64,000 bases of DNA from Xenopus tropicalis (lineage: Eukaryota; Chordata; Amphibia; Anura; Pipidae), in assembly GCF_000004195.4 (NCBI RefSeq), contig NC_030681.2, positions 137,643,506-137,707,505 on the forward strand. The letters are read 5' to 3'. A model generated the notes under the pieces. It searched no databases and was not told the DNA's origin. It worked only from the letters and a program-made list of their open reading frames with translations. A program made the position numbers and the translations under genes. Each line of letters opens with the position of its first letter. The stretch's first letter is position 1. Positions 33,421-46,002 of this stretch are shown piece by piece.

Positions 33421-34404
33421 TCTCCAGGCTAATCCCTTATGTGCCATGAGGAGAAAACCTCCTTTTTGGGAATCCATTACCTAGCAGTCAAAAACATTTT
33501 ATTTTTTAGATAGAAGTGTCCCTTTTGTAGTTATTTCAATTGATTGGGGGGAATCCAAACAAGCAGGATATAACTTGCGAGCAACACAATGGAAGCCAGT
33601 CAAAGGATCTGTATGTCACCTTTCCCTAAAAAACTAACACTGTTCTCTTCCCCAATCTGCAATTACTTCCTTCTTCAGATAAGTAATTAAAAAATCCCAA
33701 TAGTTAGTGATCTGATTGCTCCATTGTGCACAGCCGTAATTAGCCTGGGGCTCACACACCTACCCTGAATCACTAGAACACATGCATCACACTGGTTAAT
33801 TATAACATCCAGTGTCACAGGAATGGTTCATAATTAACGCTGGTGTGAGCAAAAATAAATTTTTTTATGAATAATCCCAGCCTGTGTGAGGAGAGATAGA
33901 GGTGACTGTCATGCTACTGACCACCATCTGTAATGGGGGGCACTTGCACTTACTGACTGTTCGCTGTATATTAGATCAACCTGCATACTGGTATATATGT
34001 TTGTGTTGCTCATTCTTTCATGTCCAAAGCAAGAGACTGTATTGCCTCTTATTCCTGACAAGGACATTTGCTTTTTTTGTTTTTAACCCTTTGGGCTAAT
34101 GGCACATGTAGTGTATTGGTGAATAAACACCCATTATCCCATGCATCTAAGTGTTGATGCATGGTTTCCATTTGTGTCAATGAAAAGACTCACGGAGTAA
34201 AGGGGTACTGGACATTTTTCTGCTGGCTGAATTACCTAAAAATGCACATTTGACTCGTGACAGTTGCCATTTATGTCAATGAGAGGAGGCCTGGGGGGTT
34301 ATTGGATGTTTTTCACTACAACATTATATGTGCCATTAGTCTTTTAAATTGCACACCCCCTGAAATCAGCAGTGCTGCCATTAAAATGCCATTGTGCCAA
34401 TTCC

Positions 34405-35040
34405 ATAGAGCAGTGTTTCCCAACCAATAGCTCAGGAGCAACATGTTGCTCACCAACCCCTTGGAAGTTGCTCCTAGTGGTCTCAAACCAGGTGCGTATT
34501 TTTGGTTTTTTTTTCGTTTTTAACTCTTTATTTACATTTTTTATACAATACATTAAACAAAGCATTGCAATTCTATAGATTGATAAAATAAATAATAAAG
34601 GAAGAAAGGAAGTAAGGGTAAAAAGGAGAAGGGAGAAGGTGAGAAGAAAAAGCAGAGAGGATTAAAACAACATAAACAGAATATCAAAGGTTTAGCTTTA
34701 GGCCCAGGGGTCAATTTTTGCTCCATCAGAGGTAGTCCTGTTGGGGAGGGTGTTAGCTCCAGTTGAGTTAATCCTATATGTTTGAAACTGGTTGGGTGAT
34801 TCTTCATTTAAAGTGGAGGGTCTGCGATAATAGGTAGTCCAATTGGAGGCACATTTTGGTTGCATAAAAAACAGGTTTACTGATAAATAGAACCTCTTGT
34901 AGGCTGATAGTCCATATAGGGCTACCAAATAGCCAATCACAGCCCATATTTGGCATCCCCGGGTACTTTATTTTGAATGTCGCCCAAGAGTATAAATGGT
35001 TGGGGTCCCCTTCCATAGGTTATTCAATTAAGGGCCCTCT
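34405..35040. repeat. Dispersed repeats
   Basis: 34405-34500 holds the common frog sequence around TTTCCCAACCAATAGCTCAGG and AGCAACATGTTGCTC. 34680-35040 looks like a related element in the opposite orientation, with GCCAATCACAGCC and AAATGGTTGGGGTCCCC. Between them is a T-rich then A/G-rich stretch. Confidence 0.4.
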
Positions 35041-37110
35041 TTTGAACTCTGGCTACCACATGTTTATTGGCAACACACAGCACAGTATGATCAAAGGAAC
35101 CATGACAAAACACCCCTATAGATAGGTGGTTTATTGTCCACATGAACTTGCATGTGTAGGTGGGGGGTTGAAAAGGCACCCCTACTGAGAAACTTCTCTC
35201 TTTACTTAGTTTATATGCCAGAATGGATCTTCTGGAGATGGGTTTAGTGTAGCCCCATCAGGTGCTTAGGGCACCCCTGTATATAAGGGCTGGTTAAAAG
35301 ATACAATCAAGCTCAGTTATCTCTAGTTTTTCAAGTGTCAAGATAAAGTATGGGGGTCAGTGCCCTTGTGGTTAACCACTAGGAGAGACAAGATAGGTGA
35401 GCAGTACAAAGCCATCCCCTAATTAGCAAATGTGGTTTAAGTCTGTGAGTTCCTCTGAAATGTTTTGTGATGCCTATTGTGAGCTGTAAATAAGCTAGAG
35501 CCAGTTGTTTTGTACTTGCAAGCCCTGTGTGTGTAGACCTTTTTCACCTTCTCTGTCCAAAGTCATAGGGTAACTGTGTGTCTAAGATCTAAGTTGCAGC
35601 TGAATCAGGTACAGCAAATACTGTATGTGTATACACACACTGAGCTTCTAAGTGTTTAATAATGCTCCATAAGTTTCAGCATAGGTTTCTGCTATTGCCC
35701 AGTAGTGCTACATAATGGTTATTCTTATATGGGGTCTATTTAGCATGAAGTAGGTTTCTTTAATGTCTTTGCATAGCATGCACATGTTCCCCTGTACCAG
35801 GTTACTGGCTTTGCCTGATTTGTCCACCCAAGTGCTGGGACAAACCCTTTCCAATAAGAACAAATGGCATCAACACGCCAATGTTAGCCTCAACAGTGGC
35901 CTCAATAATGGCATCAACAGGCCCCGACATACAGGGCCAGATTGTGGCTAACTCTGAAATAGAAGATACTCCAAGGATCCACACCAATGCGATTCTATGT
36001 CAAAATAAATAGGGTAAACGTAGAGTCATGTATGTGCAGTGCCACTAGTGCCGTGACACGTGAAGTGTGTGGGTTGCGTGGTGATAACCTGTATTTGATA
36101 CCATCCAATCTGAAGCCATGTATGGGACATGAAAATGGCCACTATGCATTTAGTCTGGGAGCTGAAGGCTTGAAGGATCATAGGTTGGACAGTCTGTTCC
36201 CTGGCCCTGACAAACTTACAGACAGCCCTGAGCTTGCCAGTCACTCCTGGATCTTTTTTGTGCATTCAGAGGAAGACTGAACATTTTAGCTTTTCTGATT
36301 GAGACAAAATAAACCCTTTTGGGACTTAATAGTAGGATGCAACACTCTATTATTTTTGCAACATCAGCAACAGACAGACATGATAATTGAAACTGTGATG
36401 GGAAAATACAGTGGGCAGATCCAGTGCTGCAGAGCCAAGAGATGGAATGCCATGCCCACTGCCCTATATCGCCCGCTCATTTCCTAACTGATGAGTCTCA
36501 ACACTCACTGTAGCTTTATTAATGCACAACTTTACTAAAGGAGAACCAAACAGAAAAACGTGAGTGCTTTTATTGGACATGGTTGCTTTGCACTTTGGCA
36601 CGGTGCTGTAACTGAATATTTAACTGCGTCCCTACCTGAATGAGCAATGTTTTAATTTGCTTATCGGCTTGGGTCATTAACCAGCAAGCACAACAATGCT
36701 ACTAGGGCATAGGACTAAAGTGACTAATTTCATGCCAATATGATGAGCCAGGAACAGTCAGCAGCTAAGTGCACAGAGCAATCGGGTCAGCCATTTCACA
36801 TTTATCCAGCAAATCAGACAACCATTGATCTGTGTGGTGGCAGCGAACAATTGTTATGAGCTACTGAAATCTTATGTGACTGGAGATCATCAGTCAAAAC
36901 AGAAGAAGATACAGTGGTTCATCGACTGATTTGTTATGCAGTTAGCCAGCACCTTTATAGCCATCCAGCAATTGCATCACCTGATGGGTGGCATGTTTGG
37001 GCCACCCATCAAGCATTCCTGCTGCCATGATAAGTACTGATTTGTGCAAGATCCATTGTTACATATGTCATAGAAGGTAGGGTAGATAGCAAAAACAGCA
37101 AGATAGAGAG
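35041..37110. other. Intergenic, no gene seen
   Basis: No exon or clear mobile element recognised. The plus frame at 35987-36280 (97 aa) has no domain I know. Confidence 0.4.
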
Positions 37111-37319
37111 AGTTAAGCTGGCCATACATGGACAGACAATAATGTAAAACGCCAGTGGGAAAACATACGCGTTGCTAAGTCACCCAAAGTTTCCTTTTGA
37201 GGCAACGTTGGAAAACCAAGGTAATTTAGATTATTGCTGATGGGAAACCATTTTCAGGATATTAGTCACCCGCGGTAGAAAAGGTTTGGTGACTTATCTC
37301 TCTCTAAGAATCACCCTAA

Positions 37320-37510
37320 GGCTGATGCCACACGGGCTGATTTTTAGCCTCCGCTGGCATCAGCCTCCTACCTTTCCTGCTCCCAGAAGCATTGTGTCCA
37401 CCCAGGTTCAGGTGCACAGGACAGATTTTGGCAAAAAAAAAAAGTGAGAGTTTGCATTTTGAGCTGATATCCGCTGTGTGTACTTGAATAAGCCCTGCGT
37501 GGCATCAGCC
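37320..37510. mobile_element. Harbinger-like MITE, TIR GGCTGATGCCAC
   Basis: Left GGCTGATGCCACACGGGCTGA and right GCGTGGCATCAGCC are inverted repeats; flanked by TAA duplications (37317-37319 and 37511-37513). Confidence 0.85.
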
Positions 37511-38540
37511 TAAGGCAAGAAGGTGACAGTGACACTTGAGGGTGTCTGACCTGTGGGCCCTTCAGCTGTTTTTGATGTGCAACCCCCAGAGGCAGCTGAA
37601 TAACCATAGACTGAACTACTCAACTTTATTCAAATAACAGGGCTATGCAAACTCAGTTCTGGCCCAGGGCCTGCACAACGCTAAATAGAACCCTTGTGAC
37701 ATTTTACCCAATTCATCATTTAAACTCATATATTAAGATCTGAGGAGAATTTCACCTTTCCTTAGATAATAATAATAGTTCTCCTGCTATACACCAGGGG
37801 GGGGGTTGTAGGTTTTAAGATAGTATTAAGTATTAATTATGACCGTTTAAATAATGAGCAAAGTAGTTCATATATTGGTGTGTTATAGGAATACAACAGG
37901 CACTGGTCATTCAAACCCGTCAGCATAACATAGATATAGTCCAGTAGTTCTGCATTCCATACGCTAACTGGCCCACCCAACCCAGGCCAACCAATCCGGT
38001 GATGCCCCAGTTCTATTCTGCTTTTTCTAGATTTGTCATTTTTACAACTTGTGATAAAATAAAGAGTAAACAAAGTTTTTTTTTTTTAGCAATATTAACA
38101 ATCAAAATGCTCCTGTGAGCATTTTTTTTTGAATATTTTACTTTTGTTTACTTTCATTTGTTGAGATTTTTTTTATATGCTTTATTTTATAATAAAATGA
38201 TGTAATAAATCACCACAGGCCATAAAATGCTTTGGAGGATCCCAATAAACCAATAGGCCTACAGTTGGTTAGGCCTGTCGCAAATCATTTGCATCCAGGG
38301 AGGAAGAAAGGGGAATAAATATTTACTTTACATAAAGAGCAGTGGGAAACACATAGAAGAGAAAGGGCAGGATCTGAATGGAAACAGAGAAGAGGCAACT
38401 TTGGAAAACCAAAGCAATGTGTATACCATGCCATCGGCAATTTACATTCTTGACGAGGGGATGGCATTTCGGGGGAACCGTAGCCTGGGGTAGTGAAGAT
38501 TTATCGCAGGTGACTAATTTTCTGCCTGCCACCTCCCTAA

Positions 38541-39057
38541 GGGTGAAGACACACTGAGCTACTAGTAGCAGCTATTTTTTCACGGCTACTAAACGCCAGA
38601 ATTCCCTGAAACAGACAATAATAAGAACTGCCTCTACTAAAACACACGTAGAGACAATTATTAGTATTAGTATGCACAAGGCAGAACGAAAGGACGGGGT
38701 GAGTGGCTGTGGTGGGGGCCCTTGGGGTAGCAGCCCCAGACATCCCAGTACGACCCTGATGATCAGCATTGTCTATTTAAGCAGGGTCAGACTGGGGGGT
38801 GCAGGGCCCACCAGGGTTTCTGCCTCAGGGGCCCCTGCACCCCCCAATGGCCCCCACAGGAGCCCCCAACACCCTCCGACCCCCTCCCCCAAGCACCCCT
38901 AAATGAAACTCACCTGCGGCGTGTTGGGGAGGGAGACCGGTGGATTGTAGGAGCAGGAGCCCTGGGGGGTTCAGGTTTTTTCTTGGTGCCCCAGTACGAC
39001 TCTGTATTTTAGTAGCCACAACAAGTAGCTGCTACTATTAGCTCTGTGTCTTCACCC
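38541..39057. mobile_element. Harbinger-like MITE, TIR GGGTGAAGACACA
   Basis: Left GGGTGAAGACACACTGAGCTA and right AGCTCTGTGTCTTCACCC are inverted; TAA on both sides (38538-38540 and 39058-39060). It contains a further C-rich repeat around 38780-38990 that starts CAGGGTCAGACTGGGG and may be a nested insertion. Confidence 0.85.
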
Positions 39058-39060
39058 TAA

Positions 39061-39322
39061 GGACAGTGGTACACGCTGAGATTAGTCGCAAATCTTCATT
39101 GTCGTGGGCGACTTATCCCCCCCGCAATGCCATCCCACTGGCTATAATGTAAATCACCGGTGGGACGGCAAACACATCGCTGCAATGTCCCGAAGTTGTC
39201 TTGAGAGTAAACTTCGGGCGACATCGCAGTGACGCGTTTGCGATTTACATTCTTGCCAGTGGGATGGCATTGCGGGGAGATAAGTCGCCCGCAACAACGA
39301 AGATTTGTCTGTGCCACTGCCC
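39061..39322. mobile_element. Harbinger-like MITE abutting the previous one
   Basis: Left GGACAGTGGTACACGCTGAG and right TCTGTGCCACTGCCC are inverted; flanked by TAA (39058-39060, shared with the neighbour, and 39323-39325). Inner inverted blocks include GCAATGCCATCCCACTGG and CCAGTGGGATGGCATTGC. Confidence 0.85.
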
Positions 39323-39599
39323 TAATGGCAGTGTAGACAAAGTTGTTTATAGTGTTATCTGGGACAGAGATAAAACATATTGGACTTGACCCCATATTTC
39401 AATCCAGTGACCAATAACCGCAATGCCCAGTGGCAGGGTGGCAGTTCCTATAGTGCCTATGTGGGTTTCAATGGGGTATCTGAATGTAACCAATGTCTTA
39501 ACTGTTATAGTGTAACGGAGCCTGTGCCCAGTTATAGCTCGAACTGCCGGTCTATAAAGTCCTACTAGGAGTTCTAGTTCGGGTACTGACGGTGTTGAG

Positions 39600-40172
39600 G
39601 GGGGAAGAAGAGGCAGCGCTGGGAATGGTGGGAGTTGTAGTCCAGATGCTGCACAGGTTGCACAGCGCCTACAGACAGAAGTGGCAGGGTGGCAGGTGGA
39701 GAAACTGAATGGGAGGGATGAAGGGCTGGGAGGAGGATGAAGGCAGACTGGGAGGAGGCAGAGGCGAGTCTGGGAGGAGGGCAGGAAATCAGGGAAAGGG
39801 GCAGAGAGAGGAGTGTGACACTGGGAGGTGCAGCCACTGCCTTTGCTCTCCGGATCCGGGACTCATGGGGCGGCTGCTGCTGCAGCACAGAGTGGGAGCC
39901 CGGGCACATCTTCCCTCCGCCGCTGCCGCCGCCGTCTAACTTGCAACTTTCTGCTTCTTTGTATTGTTTGCGTGCGGCTAGCCCTTCCCGCTGCGCCGTG
40001 TGTGCCCGAATGCAGCAGCGCCTGTAGGCAAGTCCCGCCTGCCCTGAGAGCGCATGTAGCGCAGTTTGGCAGCGCTAATCTCTGCACAAGTGTCCGGGCT
40101 TTGTGAGGAGTTGTGTGCGGAGCCCCCCGTCCCCCCGTGTAGTAACTGCTGCTGCTGGGCGCTCCCCCCACA
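39600..40172 (+). promoter_or_regulatory. asap2 CpG-rich promoter and 5' UTR
   Basis: GC- and CpG-rich sequence unlike the AT-rich surroundings, with GGGAGG-type boxes, a CCGCCGCTGCCGCCGCCG tract (39917-39935) and CTGCTG repeats just before the start codon. It resembles a housekeeping promoter without TATA. The transcription start is not fixed by the sequence. Confidence 0.65.
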
Positions 40173-40298
40173 ATGCCGGATCTGATCAGTGTGTCGGAAT
40201 TTGTGTGTGAGACCAATGAGGATTACAAGTCCCCCACTGCCTCCAATTTCACCAACAGGCTGAGCCAGTGCAGGAACACGGTCGTGGCTATAGATGAG
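40173..40298 (+). CDS. asap2: asap2, first coding exon (42 codons)
   Basis: The exon reads MPDLISVSEFVCETNEDYKS at its start and QCRNTVVAIDE at its end, followed by a GTAAGT donor. This matches vertebrate ASAP2 (DDEF2), an Arf GTPase-activating protein with BAR, PH, ArfGAP, ankyrin and SH3 domains that acts at the plasma membrane, focal adhesions and Golgi. ASAP1 has a similar start, but EDYK-PTAS and QCRNTV fit ASAP2 better from memory. The encoded part leads into the BAR domain. Start context is good (A at -3). It faces away from mboat2 at 3.8 kb. The rest of the gene lies to the right of this window. Confidence 0.88.
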
Positions 40299-41872
40299 GT
40301 AAGTGGCTGTCAGTCACACTGAGCTGCTGGAGAACCTCTTGGCCTTGGGATTCTCATGGGAAGTTTGCATGTAGCCAGCTAAAACTGAGCTGTTCCCTGT
40401 GCAGTTTTGTAGGGGGTAGGTATAGAATATACACTGTATCCCTTCCCCACAGGTTTGTATCAGGGCTGTCCAGCCTGCACTTCTCCAGCTGTCATTCTAC
40501 TCCAACTCCCAGCATGCACCCACAGCCACAGGAAGTTGTAGTTGAGAGACAACCTGGGAAATGCAGGGGTGCATAATAAATATTAGGGGGTTTGTATGTG
40601 GCTAACAAGTTGGAAATTGTATCTGACCACTTGCCAAGTGACTTTTTATACAGTTTCTGACTGACATGTCAGATTCAGATGGTCTGTGAAGTTTGGTGGC
40701 ACCATAGCAGATAAAGCAAAACATGGCCTCACTTGGGGGGGGTTCATCTGCTAAGGCAAAACTGCACGCGGGCTTCTGAATTGCACTGATCAGCCAACAC
40801 TGGGGTCATTATTATTTGGCCAGTATGTGGCCAGCCTTGGGGCTAAATAACATGTGACATGCTTCCAGCGCACTTTAATGGGCAAGATTTTGATAGGGGA
40901 AATCACCCTAGTGACGCACCTGATAACTAATCCAGTTAACCTTTTGCATCCAGGCAATAAAACATGTAATTTACAAAGGTGCTTTACCGCCGTTTGTCAT
41001 GTTTTCTTCCTGGAGTTATTTTCTTAGTTTAATCCCTTCACATCCTTTTCATGTGATCAGTTGGATTAAAGAAAATCATACAATGTAATTCCTATTCGAA
41101 CAGCTACATGGGTATTGGATAAGGTAGATGTGACTGTGTGTCTGCTGGCTTGGAGTTGACCAAAGTGGCAATCTGCAAGTCTTTCCAGCTGCTGCTGTCA
41201 GATCAGATGTGATCTAATAACCTGACACTTTGGCTTCCTATAGACACAATGATGGTGATCTTAGTGTCACAAGTGGGAAACAGGCCTATCCTGGTTGTAA
41301 ATGCCAGTTATCTCCTGGCAACACTTGTTTCTGTAAGTTGTAGTTGAACAACAACTTAATACAGAGTAGGCCTGTCTGGTATGGAATATTACACATGTTG
41401 CCTCTGCTTTAGGATAAATTGTAAGGTTTGGTACTGTGTTGGAAAGCAAACAGTAGCCAGAGAAGTGAGTGTATTGTATTATTCAGCAAGGAGAGAGCAC
41501 TATTGGCAAGTGGGGAGTGGCTGGGATAAGAACTGATAAGCATTCAATGACTGGGGGCAGTTAACAACTTAGCAGTTATTTATGAAAGAGGAAATTGGTG
41601 TCTAACTTTATGCTCCCTGTTATAAAGGGGAAAAGGTGTTCTAAAGGCCTTACATGGGGAGGTTTTAGCTGCCTATTCGGCTCCTTCACATGGTACATTT
41701 TTTAATGTATAACCAGCTTTACTCTCTGCAGGCTAGGAGCCTTGAAAAGAATTTAGTGGCCCACATCTGGCTCCTGGAGCTCTGGCTGAAAAGCTTTGAA
41801 ATACGGTGACCACTGATATGTCACTGTGTGTATTTAACATGACTTTATAATGCCTGCATGTTATGCGTTTGC

Positions 41873-42297
41873 TTAAAGGACAAGGAAAGGCTAAGTCACT
41901 TGGGGGTGCCAAAATGTTATCCTCCCCCAAGTAACTTTAATTGCTTAGCTTGTACCCCGGGCTGGTGCCCCTGTTACGAGAAAACAGCACCAGCCCGGGG
42001 TACCTGTAGCGAGCGTTTCCTCCTTCCTGCTTTGTTTTGCCGGGACCCCAGGACCGGCGCATGCGCAGTACAGTGAAAAGCCGACTTCTCTGTTAAAGTT
42101 CAACTATTCACTCTACTGCGCATGCGTGCGCACGCGAACAGGAAGATGGAAGCGCTGCAGCTACCCCGGGCTGGTGCTGTTCTCTCCCAACAGGGGCACC
42201 AGCCCGGGGTAAAAGGTAGGCCTTAAATCGCCTACCTTGCCTAACTTGCCTAACATTTTGGCACCCCCAAGTGACTTTGCCTTTCCTTGTTCTTTAA
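41873..42297. mobile_element. Kolobok/T2-like MITE, homologue of 27037-27457
   Basis: Left TTAAAGGACAAGGAAAGGC and right GCCTTTCCTTGTTCTTTAA. It shares the inner GTGACTT/AAGTCAC, CCCCGGGCTGGTGC and CTGCGCATGCG blocks. A second TTAAAGGGGAACAACCCC start overlaps its right end (42294), suggesting another T2-like end next to it. Confidence 0.88.
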
Positions 42298-42409
42298 AGG
42301 GGAACAACCCCAAAAAGTTTTTCTTTTTTTTGCACAATGAAAAAAAAAAAACAATCCTAAGTACATTTACAGTATGCATTAATTTAAAATGTTCAGTGGA
42401 TTTCAATTT

Positions 42410-42740
42410 ACAGGTACGGGATCCATTATCCGTAAACCCATTTTTCAGAATGCCACGAAGTGGAAAGACTATCTCCCATAGACTCCATTTTGATCAAATA
42501 ATTCAGATTTTTAAAAATAATTTCCTTTTTCTTTGTAATGATAAAACAGTACCTTGTACTTGATCTTTAACTATAATATAATTAATCTTTATTGATGGCA
42601 AAATAATTCTATTGGGTTTAATTAATGTTTAATTGATTTTTTAGTACATTTAAGGTATGGCGACCCAAATTATGGAGAGGCCCCTCATCCAGAAAACCAC
42701 AGGTCCTGAGCATTTTGGATAACCTGTCCATACCTGTATT
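42410..42740. mobile_element. Family A MITE, complete, no array
   Basis: ACAGGTACGGGATCCATTATCC to CATTTTGGATAACCTGTCC and ATACCTGTA. It holds a single internal unit, so it shows the basic element before tandem growth. Confidence 0.85.
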
Positions 42741-43064
42741 TGTAAAATGTAATTGCTGTTAGAAGCAGTATCTGATTGTTTAGATTCTTTGCACTGCTGG
42801 TATTGACTCCGGAAACAGTGTAGCAGAAGCCAGCTGATTAACAGACCTGGAAGAGAACGGTCTTCTTCTACATTGTTTTACCAGAGAATCAGAAGGGATA
42901 AACACATTCTGCTTTCAGCATTAGTTAACATTTAGAAATAGCCATAAAACCACTGGCAATTTGGAATGAATGTATATTGGAAAGTTGCTTAGAACTGCAT
43001 TTCCATTCTTTGGGAAAAACTGGCTTCTGGCAGAGATCCCCTTAAATGAAATTAATTCTCCCTG

Positions 43065-43190
43065 TAGATTGTAAGCTCTTTTGGGCAGGGCTCTCTTCAC
43101 CTCTTGTATCGGTTATTGATTGCTTTATATGTTACTCTGTATGTCCAATGTATGATGTTAATAATAATAATAATAATAATAATAATTCAG
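43065..43190 (+). repeat. Retroposon tail with (AAT)n
   Basis: GTAGATTGTAAGCTCTTTTGGGCAGGG, CTCTTGTATCGGTTATTGATTG and TTACTCTGTATGTCCAATG, ending in about eleven ATA/AAT units (43156-43187). The same text occurs at 52130-52285, where the tail also has GTACAGCGCTGCGGAATATG. Confidence 0.8.
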
Positions 43191-44097
43191 CAATATCTGC
43201 TTTCCTTCGGCTGCAGATACATCTACTTTTGGTTGTGTTGGAGTCCCTGTTACACTTACACACACTAAGGGCAGTAGCAGGGGAAAGTCTCCCACAACCT
43301 TGGATCATTATTGCAACTTTTGGGTAGCTTTTAGAATAATGACCCTTATTCTTCTCCTTCGATAGCCCTATTTCTGACCGTTTTCAATGCCTGCCTGTGC
43401 ATAGTTTTGTTAATGGATTAAGGTACAGAAAAAAAGCAGCAAAATGTATATTTTAAAAGAAAGCCCAGAGCCTGAGCGTGGTTGCTTTGTGTTTAGTGAC
43501 TGTTAACAGATTGGAGCTGACATTGTTTGAACTTGTCTCCCATTTTTCTCTTTCAACTGGGAGCTCAGATGTACCCGGCTTTCAAAGAGATTAATGTTCA
43601 GCCTACAAATTGCCCTGGTGCCTCTGGTACCACAAGGGGTGGGGGCCGCTGGCTGAGCACCCTCCCATTAATGCAGGGAGGAGACAAAGTAACCTCACCA
43701 TGATACTATGTGCAGGCATCTTTTGTCTGGCTATCCAGGTGTTATTCAGGGAAGTATATGGAAGGCAGGCGCTTAACTTTATCTAACAGAAAGTTATTAC
43801 ACCAAGCTTCTCCCAGGTATAGCAGTCAGAGGCCAATGTGGTGGCATCAGTTATTATTACTGCATCATAGTTCTGGGTTCTTGGGTTTGATTCTGGTCAA
43901 GGCAGAATTGTGTTCTCCCTGTGTTGCTATGGGGTTTTCACAGTCCAGAGAATGTCGGTAGGCTCCTGGTTGATGCTGGTGGTAGATTGTAAGCTTTGCT
44001 GGTGTAGGGACTGATGTGAAAGTAAAAACACAGTATAAAATTTTGGTGCTAATATAAGAAAAAGAGTGGTATTAATACGACTTGGCACCAAAGCTCA

Positions 44098-44583
44098 TTA
44101 AAAGGAGACATATTCTATAAAAATTATGAATGTACTAGTGAATTATACTCCTCTAGATATAGAAGGATTGTGTTTAAAAAAGTTGTGTTTCTGACTGATT
44201 TATTGAGAAATTCCACCAAAACCCCACTAGTCCCGCCCACCTGTTCCACTTCCTGTCGGCTGAATTCTCTGGGGGAGCCCAGCGGCTCACAGCACACTGC
44301 ACAGTAGGATAGGAACCAATCAGCAGCTAGGCTGACCTGATAGGGAACTGAAGCCTGTCTTTGCTTGTGTGAGTGCAAGGCTGTGATTGGCTCTTCCCCT
44401 CCTACTGTGCTTTTGGCTGGTACTGAGACAGAGAACTGATAGGATCTATAGGGAACTCCAATAAAGGGGCCATTGTTACAGATAGGATTAATTTTTAGCA
44501 CAAAGTGAAACCAGCACCATATATTATTCATAATTGCTTACAAAATTAGGGTTTTTCCCATTTATTCATTATGTCTCCTTTAA
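44098..44583. mobile_element. T2-like MITE, TIR TTAAAGGAGACAT
   Basis: Left TTAAAAGGAGACATATTC and right TATGTCTCCTTTAA with inner AATTATGAATG and TATTCATAATTG as further inverted blocks. Both ends are TTAA. The 135-aa minus frame inside is not a gene. Confidence 0.85.
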
Positions 44584-45139
44584 AGTGGACAAACATGCAC
44601 AGCTGCAAAGCAATTCAGCATCCATCTGTATTGGTGGCTCTCTAGCCATTTAGCATATTTATTATATATATGTTCTGTTAGATGACACTTTGCTTTGTAC
44701 ACTGCTAATTTACATTTCTAGCATTATTGTATCATTGGCAGGCAGTGTGTTGGGACACGGCAGGGTTATGTGTGTTGCACTAGTTTTGCCGGGCCAGTTT
44801 GAATAAATATACTTTAAATAAAAATCCCCCTTCAACAAGAGAAAGTATTTGCAGTGTTATAGAAAGCTATAAACAAGCATTCCCACACCCATGTAGGTAA
44901 TACAGCATATTAACTCTTCTGCTAGGAACTGTGGGTAGAGATACGCAAGTATTAGTGCCTTAGGCCTGCTAGCTGTACACTAACTGATTGGAACTTCTGC
45001 AGCACCCGTACAGATTTATTGTAGGGCAGGGTTGGGCAGCCTGCACCTGGTTAGATGTTGTAGTTCAGCATTCTATTAAAATGAATGTGTTAAACATGGA
45101 GGGTTTGGTGTGGTAAGTTGCCTTTAAACTGTTTGAGCA

Positions 45140-45690
45140 ACCCCCAATTGGCAGCTTTTCCTTTAAGCTGCCCAGTATTTCTTGCCAGCTTGTCCAATCT
45201 TGAACCCCATATGGTGCCAATCTGATATCCTACTCAACTGGTTTCAATCTGGTTTTGCCAGATCAATTGGGCTAGAAGGGAAAAATCTGATGAATGGGAA
45301 CTGCCTCCTCTGAAGGTCCCATGCGGCCCTATATTTTGCATGAGGCCTGCTAATGTTTGCATTTGTTCCAGTCTCCCTAAAAGTGGCAGATTTAAGGTTG
45401 ATACAGGCCCTTCGGACCATTTCAGCACCTTATCTGCCCACGTATGGGGCCCTCCAACAGGCCTTTCTGACAGACCAGCTATAGATTGGGCAGGTTTGAT
45501 ATTTTGGTCAGATTGCGGACCATATTGGCTGATGTGGTCCTTGCTCTGAAGGCACCTTTTTCCATCATTGTAATCCAATCGTTTGGCCCTAGGGACAAAC
45601 GATGGGATTAGCCAGGTGGGTATATCTGGGGAAAGATCGGTTTGTTTAGTGGCTTTGCCAAACAAGCTGGCCATACACTACAAGATCTGC
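45140..45690. mobile_element. MITE of the GGCCATACAC family
   Basis: Right end AAGCTGGCCATACACTAC near 45665 with an interior like the 29 kb copy (CGTATGGGGCCCTCC, GATTGGGCAGG). The 146-aa minus-strand frame is a reading of this repeat. Confidence 0.55.
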
Positions 45691-45857
45691 TCAAGTCCCT
45701 GTGTTAAGTGTCTGCCTAGTAGATGTACTGCACGATGACTGCAAAGCTATTGAGGTGTCTCAATGCGGAATCGGAGGTCCCCACAAATGCAAGGTACACA
45801 TACAAGCAGGGGGCTGCTGGGAGTTGTAATCTGACGTGCTAAATCGCCTCTAGTCTA

Positions 45858-46002
45858 GGGTGACCAGATTACTTGAGAAGTAAGGGACATGTCAGCTAGC
45901 AGGGCTGTACTGATTAGTTTATTTTAGTATTTTATTTTAAATGCAATCAATGCTGCCCGCAAGATGTATTTTTCATTGAATTTTAATGTAATCTGGTCAC
46001 CC
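45858..46002. mobile_element. MITE with TIR GGGTGACCAGATTA
   Basis: Left GGGTGACCAGATTA and right TAATCTGGTCACCC are perfect 14-bp inverted repeats, flanked by TA (45856-45857 and 46003-46004), as in Tc1/mariner-type insertions. Confidence 0.85.

Noticed and set aside
39709..40216. Several long frames across the asap2 promoter
   Set aside because: Produced by CpG-rich DNA with few stop codons; the only supported coding segment is 40173-40298.
44124..44531. 135-aa minus-strand frame
   Set aside because: Wholly inside a TTAA-flanked MITE.
45234..45674. 146-aa minus-strand frame
   Set aside because: It lies in a repeat of the GGCCATACAC family.
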